The notes beneath the pieces were generated by a model. That model had not been told where the DNA came from. It worked only from the letters and a program-made list of their open reading frames with translations, and ran no database searches. The position numbers were made by a program, and so were the translations under genes. Source: Schistosoma haematobium (lineage: Eukaryota > Platyhelminthes > Trematoda > Strigeidida > Schistosomatidae). From it: 64,000 bases of DNA. Location: NCBI RefSeq assembly GCF_000699445.3, contig NC_067201.1, positions 15,679,501 through 15,743,500 of the forward strand, given 5' to 3'. Positions 12,001 through 23,973 of the stretch are shown here, one piece after another (the stretch's first letter is position 1; every line of letters begins with the position of its first letter).

Positions 12001-15000
12001 CTTCAGCTGCTATATTGTCAGAACCTGCTACTTTGTCTGACTGCCATCCTGATTTCTCTCACCGTTGGTGGAGTGACATCTATAGGAAGCTCTGTAGAAG
12101 CTGCTTCGATGTCCGGTGGATTCATGAAGCTGGTCTATTCAAGAGTTCCTCGGTGTATTCTACTCATCTGCTCCTCTGTTTTTGAATCTCTGTGATTATC
12201 TTGTCTCCTTTGTCCTTGACCGGTCTCTCTGGTTGACTTTATTTTCTTGCCAGTTTCTTCGTCGTGTCATATAGTTTAGTCATACTTGCAGCTTTTTCCA
12301 CTGTCGTTGCTAGCTCTTCCATGTGTTTCTGCTTGTCTGCTCTAATGCTCCTCTCCACTTGCTCGTTTGCTTCTGTGTATTCAGCTTGTACCTTGACTTT
12401 CTCTGTTCCTGCTCGGCTGTTGTTAATTGCTGTCTTCTTGTTCTTCCTTTCTTGAATCTTGTCCAGGGTTTCGATGGAGATCCATTCCTCATGATGATGC
12501 TTATTGTGACCCAGAACCTCCTGACACGTTGAATTCAGCAATCTTTTGATCCCTTTCCAGTTGTCCTCCGTGGTAGTTTTTCTTCTTCCCGTATATCCTG
12601 TAAGGCTTGAAACCTGTTGTTGAGAGTTATCTTTAATTAGCTGGGTTTATCATTATATGGAAGGAAGGCTCTAACCGTCCTGTGTTTCTTTAGTTCCAGT
12701 TTCATCTTGGCCATAATCAGGTAGTGATATGATACTATGTCAGCTCCTCTCCTGGTCCTCACATCTTCCATTGACTTTACGAATTTTTATTGATGTAAAT
12801 ATGATCTATCTGGTTCTCCGTGGTGTGGTCCGGTGCGACCCATATAGCTTTCTGTATGCGTTTGCGTGGGAACATTATGCCTCCCATAACCATTTTGTTG
12901 AATGGACATAAATTTGCAAATCTGTTACCATTCTCATTCCTTTCTCCCAGTTCATGTCATCACATGATATCTTCACACTCGGTGTTGTCCATCCCGATTT
13001 TGGCGTTTGATGAGTTACTTTTTGGGGCAATTCGCCATGATCGACTGCAACTTCTCGTAAAACTGATCTTTATCGTCATCACTGCTATCATTGGCGGGTG
13101 CATAACATTAGATAGCATTCATTGTGATTCCTTCCTTTTTTTAAAAGAATGCTTTGATGATCCTTAGTTCATGAGATTTCCATCCCATAAGTGCATTTCG
13201 TGTTTCTTTGGACAGGATCAAAACAATTCCCTGAGTGTGTGGAGCATTCCCCGGAGTACAGCAGCATCTCTCATGTACCTATCCTTTGTTGTCCATCTTG
13301 TATCTCCTGTATCTCCTCATTTCCTTTGCCATTTGACTGGTCCTCTCGGTCTCCCACATTGTCCAGAAGTTCCATTTGCCTATGTTAATTGTTGCTCTGG
13401 TTATTAGAAGGGGTATCATCCTTGTGACTTTCTGAGAATCTCAGCATTTATCATGAGGCGTCATAATTCTTCCTTCAACTCTCAGGCCGAAGTTCAAATG
13501 GTTTAATCGGGTTGGCGTTTTATTGGCAAGATTATTTTCTACATTATGTTGTTGTCGACCCCATGCCCAACCCTCCCTCCTTACCCGGGCTTGGGACCGA
13601 CAGTAACTCTAGAAAAGCTACAGGCGGAGTTAAAATGGCGAATATTACCTAATCGAGTGGAATTTCATTGTACATAGTCCTACTTATCTCATGATTTTGC
13701 CTTGAATTCACATTTTTCAATAATCAATTTGAATAACAACCATTACTAATCCTAATTATCCATTGATTATTCGTCTTCAGATGAAACACACATATCCATT
13801 CAGATTTGTTAATTTTGTCCATTTTCATATGGTATCGTTTAAAGTCATTTTTGTATAGTAAAAAACTTCTCTATTTCGCCTTGTCTTAATTCACTGATTG
13901 AAATTTTGTTTTGACAAACTCAACGCTTTGAACTAAAGTATTTAGTATATGATCAGTTGTTTATATCCTGTCCATTGGTTAAAGAAGATACTGCCATATT
14001 GTGATATGGTTGAAAAATTTTAATTTTTCTTTGTTTACTTAGCGGTAATCTATGGTTGTTAGCAGTTTGACGTTTATCAGTGTCTAGACCTTGAATAGTA
14101 AATTATTTTATGCTGGCTTTTCGTCTATTATTTGGGTACAATTTCAAATTAAAAGAAAAAATGTGATCATTCGGCATATACATATACAATAGTAATTGTT
14201 GGCATCCGCTTATAATTTAAAATTTAGTACAAAGTAATGCGTACAACTTATTGTTGTGAAGTACAGTTACAGTGTAGAGAAGAATATATTATTTTTAACA
14301 TATTTAATACACTATAAATATTTTAGGACATGTGTGCACATTCATCTAATGAGTCATAACTTCGTGCTTTGATACTTTTAACTATTTATATATTGAATTG
14401 TAATGTAAACATCCTTCTTGTGCCTGCAATGTCAAACTAATCTATCAGTTACGAAATAAATTTTCATGTACTATTTTCTGAAGTGTGCTCATTATAAATA
14501 GGGGAAGAAAACGAATTACAACTTTACTTACCACTTATTTAAAAAAAGGCAATAGACAGAGGGAATCTACACTTATTGTGAGAAGTTACAGATTGATTTC
14601 GTAATACATATGTTTAGCCTTCAGTCATCCCTTAGCATCTTTCTATGTGTTCTACCTACACCGTGCTTTCATTGTACTGAAACTCTTCGTCTGACTACTG
14701 TTGGAGCTTCGATGATAATGTTCCTCTACATAATTCGTACAAACAATCTTGTGAGTAGCGTCCATCACACATACTGAAATGAATGAACTGGGCGTTCGGA
14801 CCTGTAGTGCAATGAATATCAGCGTAATGTTTTCACCTCAAAATCCATTCCACTGAAAAATCATCATATATATATATATACTATGCCACACTAAATCACC
14901 AACCATAAGGTATGTGGTGTTAATTTATTATTCTTCATTTTATTGACCCGTAGTGTAAATTCCGCAAAGTTTTGTATATATCTGTATGTGTGTGTAAGTC

Positions 15001-18000
15001 TCTTTAACACAAATAACCTCGGAACTAGTTTTTGCTTTTCATAAATATCAAGCTGTTTACCGGTTCGGTTATCACTCTAAGCTTGTTGTTTGTAGTGGTC
15101 ATTACATTGTGCGTTCAGATGTGTAAGCTATACACTGTTTATTTCGAACTTAATCCCTTCAATTCTGATTTCACCTTATATTATATATTCAGGTGAACCT
15201 ACTATTATCTGACACCGATTCAATACCAAAAGGTTTGTTATCGTCGTCTCCAAAGCAACTTTTAAAAAAAGATGTGCATTTTATTAAAGCTTTGATTGAT
15301 TTATTTCGTGGCCTTGAGTTAGATGCTGTTCTAATGTGGTGTTAACATATTCATGTTTTCATACTCGTAAAACTACAGTAATTTAGCACTATTATTACTA
15401 TTGTTACTATTTCATAGGTACCGATATCACAAATGATGAAGAGGTAGCTATCAAATTAGAATGCGTCAAAGCAAAACATCCACAGCTTCAAATTGAGGCT
15501 AAGATTTACAAGCTTATGCAAGGTGGTGGTAAGTAATCTATCTTTAGTTTACGTGGTCTTTTCTTCTGGTGTAATTAAATTCCAAATATAATGATTTGTT
15601 TTCGTTTTGTTTGTCTTACGTTGTGATTTCATTTATTGTCAATGGGATGGTCATTGTGGACCGATCTAATTTTCTCATGAAAATTTCCTAAAAGGGGTGT
15701 TTAGTTAATTCGATCAGCATTTATTAAGGAAATCAGTCTTACGTTCATCCACTTTATTAATTTTTGGGGTTTTAACAGCATACTTTGTGTACACAATTAT
15801 TGTAATTTCCGATACTTTACCCAACTTTGCGTGTGTAAACTGACTTGAAACATTTAACACTCTTGTTAACTTTGCCTATTTTAAATTATGTTTAAAGTGC
15901 GTAGGGCCGGTCAACCAGTGGTATGAAGGCACATCAACTGATTAATGACATGTGTCATTTATTCATAAGGTGATTGCCAGTTAATTAATTAATTTTATTG
16001 TGGTGTGAAATTAGAGCTTGGCTAGGTATATTCATTTCTGTTATTCGGTTAATCGAACAATCTGATAACGGGAGTTTATCTAAACGGTTTGTGTTTTAAA
16101 CTTTCCTCGGAATTCAATTTAGTGGTGCTATTGAGCAATTCAATTACATAAACTGTCCTCCCAAAATTAATGATATATTTAAGTAGTGCTTTAAGTTTTG
16201 TATTTTCTTTAAACTGAAAAAACCTTTATTGCTATTCAAACATATAGGTACGTGCATATAATCTTGTTGGGATCTATGTAATTTTTGTGGCAGATAGTTA
16301 GAGACGTTGGGTGATATGGCTCAGAATCATTTGCAGTGCCATAGTTTTATTTACTCCATGTTCCCCTAGATTCCGAACTGCAGTCAGTCACGACGTAGAA
16401 CCTGGTACGTATGTAAATCGGTTCAAGTGCCATACTCTATTAGCACATAGAGATGAAATTATTAAGCTAAATCTTAAAGGGGTAGAAGTCGTAACAATAT
16501 TATTGTTTATAGAAAAGACTAGATATCGAAGATATGATTCAAGAACTGATAAATTACTGAAATAAAAACAGAAAAAGTTATGTGGAATTCAAAAGCTCAG
16601 AATCTCGGAGAAGACAAAGAACTGATGAGCTTTCGCCACTGGGAATGATTTTGAGGCATTTCGTTCAAAGTCTATAACCATTGGTTGCGGTAATCACGCA
16701 GGCCTCAACCAGATAGTCTGCATATATTGGCATGGCTCATTCCAATCGTCAATGACTTCATAAACTGATGCCATGTTTTGGTTTGGGCACCTGTAGCTTT
16801 AACTTATAAGTTACTTTAAATAATATAAGTATCATGCTTAGTTTGATCGTGAATCATATTACTCCAAACAATTATAAATATAATCCAATATTCAATTACT
16901 TTGGATTATTGTTTTTGCTTACTGCGCATCACTGAACCTGTAAATCTATAATGAACTACAACTCTACATTCAAATAACTTACATGTTTCTTACGAGTTTT
17001 AGGCTTATGTCCTCTACTTTCAGTCACTGTTAATGTTTTATGACTTCTACTACTGTTTGAACCTCGAATATTTCGACCGCTAAGTCTCACGACTCTTCAC
17101 TTCTTATTGTTAATGGTTATTCTGTTGATTTCGTTATAATTGATTCAGTGGGTTTGAGTGAGTCGTGTATGTCAGGAGTAAGTATACTTTTTCTTTACAC
17201 ATAAACAATCTGGAAAGAAATATTTAACAAAGAGAATCTGTGGTCGATAACCTACCACCGGAAATAAAATTACAATTTATGGATTATAATAACATGGTGG
17301 CAACAAGTAGATCAGTAAAACTGGGGACAAAATTATTCCAGTCACTGGAGCCTCATAAACCTTAAAGAACATTTCCTATGGACCCTGAGCGGTTCGTTCA
17401 TAATTTCTCTAGTGTTACGTTAGACACAGTGCAAGTAGAGGCTTTGTCGCTCGGCCCTAGATTTTGTGACTATAGAAATAAAATAAACCAATTCGATACA
17501 GATGTACAGTTCGAAAATCTATTTACACAAACAGCAGATTTGGTGCCTACTTCTGATGAACTCACTAGGTTTAAGACCACGTTCACGGACATCTGCCAAC
17601 AATACAAAAATAGTAAATGTACAGTGAAAACTCCACTTACCAAACAGCATCGAGATGCTTTACGTATGCTTAGAAAAGACAACACTAATCATAAGCAAGC
17701 CGGACAAAGGAGGAGGGCTAGTTCTTATGAACAAAACCGATAACATTAATAAAATGAACTCGGTTTTGAATGATCCGACGAAGTTTCAGAAACTCGGCGA
17801 CGTGAAGGACTTAAATATGAAGGCAGAAAAATTGCTGACTAACTCACTAAAGGAATTAAAAAATAGAGGCATACTTACTCCTGACGTACATGAGTCACTC
17901 AAACCCACTGGGTCGAACAGTCCGAGACTATATGGTTTACCTAAAGTTCACAAGACAGGTCTTCCTCTTCACCCAGTTTTAGATATGTATAATTGATTCA

Positions 18001-21000
18001 TTCATTTCATCTCACTCTCATTGCATTCATAAATCGGACGTTACATCCTACGTATTTGATCTATTGACTTGCACCTTGACAAGATGATAGTTTTTTTATT
18101 TTACACACAATTCAGGGAATAGGGTCATCCGTATTGAGTGAATTATAGTTGTTTAATTTCTCGTTTCAAGTAGTTGTTATCACCCGATTAACAGCATGTG
18201 ACTTAAATAAGAGTAAATATTCGCTGAAATGTATTTGTTATTAGACACATTAAAGTACACTGATTTATAATGAATATTTATCCTGTGATGTATAATATCA
18301 TGTAGTACATAGTCACAGTCTCTCTATTTAACAAGTTATACACGTTTATGTGGTTTGTGAATTCATCTTAAGTTACTACATGAATCCGTCATAGTCTTCG
18401 ATCAAATTGTTTTCAATGACCGCAAACAGTAATTAATCTTCGTATGATTAAAGTCATTTTTTGTTCACTAGTAGTTAATCGATTAAAAAACTGTTTAACT
18501 TATTTCGATTAAAAATAATATGATTTGTGTGTAGCACAGTATTGTCTGAACTGAATAATGAAACGGTCACATATATTGTTGGCCTTATTTGTATTGTGAT
18601 TGTTGTGTGCATTACCTTTGCTGATTATTCTAGACAATTATGAATAAGTTACACAATTGTTCATTCTCTATGGGCATGATAGATTTGATTGTACATTTGA
18701 AGTATTTCTGTCTGCATATTAAGGAATCATTACTACTACGAGATGACAGAAGAGATTTATAGCCCAGGTGGAGGATTTTAAAGGCCTTATGTTCTTTAGG
18801 ATAACAAAGGTTTCACAATCAAACCATTTAGGTCATATATACATATACTTACGCCTGTTACCTCCGTGAAGGAGCATAGGCCATCCATCAGCATTCTACA
18901 TCCAACCCTGTCCTGGGCTATTCATCCTTTTCATATGTGAAAGTTTCCACGTCTTTCAGAGCTTATCTATCAAGCGTGATTGCGTCGGCGTTCTCTATGT
19001 TGTATTTGAGGACCTTGATTTTTTCTTTGTGTATGTCGAGACCTAGTGATGCAGAGACCGCTGCCACACTAGTTGTCTTGACCTACATTTGTTCGTGTGT
19101 ATGGGATGGAAGAGTTGGGTCATCTGCAAAGTCCAGATCGTCTAGTTGCATCCAAGATGTCTCTTGTATTCCGTGCTTTCCGTCAGGTGTGGAGGTTTTT
19201 ATAATTCAGTCAAATACCAGCCCCCAAATGCCCTGGTATGGCCGAGAGTGGGGTGGGCCCGCCCTCCTCGAAATGCTCTCATATGGGGGTGTTGTTTACG
19301 AAATTGAGAGAACGAAAAGCGAATGTCCGGGGCTTTAACCGGATCCCAAACCAATGGTGCACATGGGCTCCAGTATCCTGCGGGAACAAATGGTGTATGA
19401 ACCAATCGTTGGTCACCGGCTACCATGGGACTGCATCTCTTCACGATGCTCCATCGCCTTGTGGGTCAGACCTTTAAGTCCAAGGCTCGGGGTATGACCC
19501 CTAAGAAAAATCGGTCGGGGCACCCGGGCAGTTTCCCAGCCCTCACACAAATCGAATGATTTATGTGGCGCATATGTATTTGGTGCCTCCTTGTACCAAT
19601 GTTTATGTGTTTAAATAAATAAATAACCAGAAGAAAGAGTAAGAGGAAGAGAAAGCATCTTTGTCTGACTCTGGTCCTCACTTGGAATACATCTGTGAGC
19701 TGTCCTCCATGCACGAGTTTGTAGTGTAGTCCGTCGTATAAATTCTGGATGATGACGATTTCCTCAGGTACACCATAGTGTCGAAGAATGTTCTATAAGG
19801 TCCTTAACATACTGTCAGATGCTTTGTGAAAGTCAGTGAATTTGATGTATAGTGACGTGTTCCATTCAATTGATTGTTCTTGGATTCCTCTGCTAGACAC
19901 TATCCATCTTCACATATAATTTTTAGAATATTTCTTTCACCTTTTTTTCTCCCCAATTGTAATATAATGCGATTTTATCTACTTCTTTCATATGTCACTT
20001 TGTTAATTCATTCTTTTTTCCCTTGATTTGGCCTGTGTTTCTACTTGGATGTTTTCACTACTCATCCACAAATACCTGCTCTTCATTCTATCCAACTGTT
20101 GCGTAACTAACTTACGACACATGAGGTCAGCATATTTCTTACTTTGCTTGTGTCATACTCGCTCTATTTATTCTTCTTATTCCAGTTGGGATTCCTTGTT
20201 TAAAATGGTCTGGTACAGAAGGAGACTACAATGTTCTAGTTATTCAATTACTTGGTCCAAGTCTAGAAGATTTATTTAATTTTTGCGGTCGAAGATTTAA
20301 ATTAAAAACAGTACTTCTGTTAGCTGATCAAACAATTACACGTGTAGAATATATACAGAATAAGAATTTTATTCACCGGTAAGTTATTTGATTTTTTTTT
20401 TCTTGTAGCAGTGAAAAGTTGATAATTTCACATATTCTTTCAATAATTTTGCTGTTAGTCTTTTTACATCGTCAATTTCATCAAGAATGATGATGACTTT
20501 CTAGTCTAATTTTATGGTCTAATATGCTTTGTATAGTGAATCTCTTTGTTGATACATGTGGAAATAAGCTTAACATATTAGAATTTCGAGCGTACTTCAT
20601 TGAGACTGGGCGTTTCATTTTATTTGACTTATCAAGTTATTGGTTTCCTAAAGACCATCAGCATCATTTTCTCTTTAAATTAAGCTTTCTAATCGTGTGA
20701 AAGTGTTTGCTTATGACATATACCTAGGATAACACAAGGCCAAGATAGTGTTGATAAGTATTTCATTGAATTGTTTGTAAATAAACATTGGTTTATATTT
20801 CATTACCAATTTTCGCGATTCATAACTGATATTTTCAGGTCGCCATATACTTTATAGACACTACTAACCATCCAATAATGTAAACTTAAAAGTGGAGCAC
20901 ATCTATAAGTATGGTGATAACATTTTCTCATGATCACTTCTAATCAGGTTCAGGGAGCTATGAGAAGCACAAGATAGTTTACAAGCTTTTTGGTAACCAA

Positions 21001-23919
21001 AGAATCTTTCAAATATATTTACTAGCAAAAGAATTGAAATCCTCATACAGCACTGTTGTTAAAGATGTGCTCGGAACCGTAATAAGGGATTTAGTAAACT
21101 CAGCGTATGTGAATACTACGGTTACTATAACAGTCGTGATTCATGTAAACAATAATTAAAACTATCAGTAAATCGTCGATAAAATCTCACCCACATCATA
21201 TATGAATGAAGATAAGAATGTCAAAATGTTAGAATTCAGAACTTTCTATGTATTTGAACATATAAATATTGGTACAAAGGGGCACCAAATATACATGCGT
21301 AGTGTGTAGTTAGCAGACATATTTGGCTAATAAAATGAAATTGTTGCATCATTCAATTTTTTTTAAAAACTCCAGGAACCCTTTTTTAAAATTATTCGAT
21401 CTATTCATCATCATCCAGAATGTATCTAAGTCATAGGATAAAATTCAAAGACCAATTATTTCATCAGAATAGCACTATCAGTCTGTTATGAAAAATATAT
21501 ATCAATTTATGATTATACATTTTCATAATATAAGCGTGAATGAATTGGCTTCTTTCTCTTATTAATTCTTTAATGAATATTAATCTGAAGTTAAGTGTCT
21601 TCCTTTGTTTATTCATTGAAAAACATTACTTTACCATATATTAGTTGTATAATTAGTTTTATTAGTCATTTGATATTTTTGAAATAGAATTATTTTATTG
21701 TGTTTTATGTTGTAATACGTTCAAAATGTTGAATCCTAATGACTTTCGTCGGTTAATGTCCCATTTCAGTTGGGAGATCTAGCTGAATATATGATTTATG
21801 GACGACCTTTGAGCGGTGCTGGAGTGACCTTAAGACAGTTCACGTACTTACCAGTGTCTTAAGACAGTTATAAATTAATATGATGAATTAGGATTAGGAT
21901 TTAGAGTTATAAATTAAGTTCGTGAATTAAAGTAAATGTTTTTATAACGAACCAACATCATCTATGATGCCAAAATGCTATTTAAATATCTGGATTGATG
22001 AATTTCGCGTCCAAATCTAAGAACTGCTATTCTTGACTTCATTGGTCCGTCCATAAATTATGATATCACCACAGTCACATAATTTAAAAAATAGTATTCC
22101 ATTGTATTAAAAAGTATGATAAGAGCTTTATTATAGATGTTGTGTTGTTTCACAGAGCCACATTTTAATGTCTACTGAATAAAAACTTTTCGTTAAGCCT
22201 TCGATAAAATAATTCACTTGATATTGTTTTTATTTGAATCTTCCCATTGATGTTTTAGGACTGAAATTGATCAGTCTCTTATTGGCATATGTGCATACTG
22301 TGCGTATGCCTCGATATTGCCTTAATTCACAAGCATTATAAGCAAAGATGGATAGTGGCTAGCAGTGGAATCCAGGACGCGCGTTTCGTCCTGTTTGGGA
22401 CTCGTCAACTGGATGTACCTGCATCTCAGAGTTGATGTTCACTCTGGGACTCGAACTCAGTACCCATTGCACAAGCAAGTGGCTATCAGGACTCAGTAGC
22501 TAAGTGGATAACGTGATGGCGTTTGAAGCGAACGGTACTGAGTTCGAGTCCCAGAGTGAACATCAACTCTGAGATGCAGGTACATCCAGCTGACGAGTCC
22601 CAAACAGGACGAAACGCGCGTCCTGGATTCCACTGCTAGTCACTATCCATCTTTGCTTCGATAAAATAGTTTATTTTTATGCCGATAAGTAGTACACTTG
22701 AATAGTCAAATATTATCTTATTTTAAGTGGGAAACTTTTGTTCTAAACGTATGTACTTTGACTAGTGTCTTTAATTTACAGAGTTTTTTGAATTGTATCT
22801 TTTCCATTTGTTGATAAAATACAAATTCCTTTAGTTGTTATCTATTATGTGAGTTTATCAATCCATCCGTTTTTCCAATATTCAATAAATGTACGATATT
22901 CAGGATTTTTAGGTATTTAAATAAGTGAGTACTGCATATAAAAGTGTGGTTTTCAATAAATACGTTATTTCAATTTGTTTTGTGTACCATTATTTTTATA
23001 TTTTTAAAAGAAATTCTTTCTACATAACTACTATTAAAATGTATTAACAAATTACTTGGTTTTCAGTTATAAATTTAAAAGTCGCATCATTTTTATGCAA
23101 ACATTCAATTTTATTATGATTAACCTATCATATAAGTTACTGTTTATAAATTTCTACTTAGTTACCACCTATAAATTAACATCTCAGAAAATTTGAATAG
23201 TAATATAGTTTGATATGTCTGATACTTGTTCTCTTGCCATCAACTTCTAATCGCTTTCTTACTCCTTAGAAATTTGTTACACTTAAACCCTAAATAGGAA
23301 ACAACAATACAAAAAGAAGTTTTACTTCCAAGATTAATTAAGGTGCAGAGAACAGGAATGTTAGCGTTTTAAATGTGTGACATTGATACTGATGGAGGCT
23401 TCTGACAATATGTCTATATTAGTAACAAGTAGGATATGGTGCATTATATATCAATTTTCTAAAACTCTAGAAATTTTTTATTCACCATACATTCAGCGAT
23501 TTACTTCCACGTTTTTCCTGAAAAATTGTCAACAGCTTTCAGACAGTCAATATTAGATAAATTATTCTCTCATTACTAGTTTTAAACCTGAAACATTATC
23601 TCTTGTATATTCCATTAACTAGATAGGTTTTGTTTACTTTCATACAGAATAGTTATGAATTGTATTGGATCATATCGAATAGAAAATTTATTTTCCTATT
23701 TGATCCAATAAATTAGAAAATGTTAAACGGTTTCAAAGTTACAAAGTTTGTTTTTTAATAGAATTTGTATGATGTGTACACTATCTGTCTGTATGTTTAT
23801 GAATGTAATGTGGACAAACAGAAGAAGCAGACCGTTTACCTATGAAAATTTAAATCGAAAATAAACAGATAAATAAAATTTGACTTGATGTTCTAAACGA
23901 TTATTTGCGGGAAAATTAT

Positions 23920-23973
<54 letters not shown>

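Noticed and set aside
10731..12541. Many + strand reading frames of 60-130 codons, including Cys/Ser/Leu-rich ones
   Set aside because: They are antisense shadows of RTE copy B, whose coding strand is minus. Identical frames appear as shadows of copy A.
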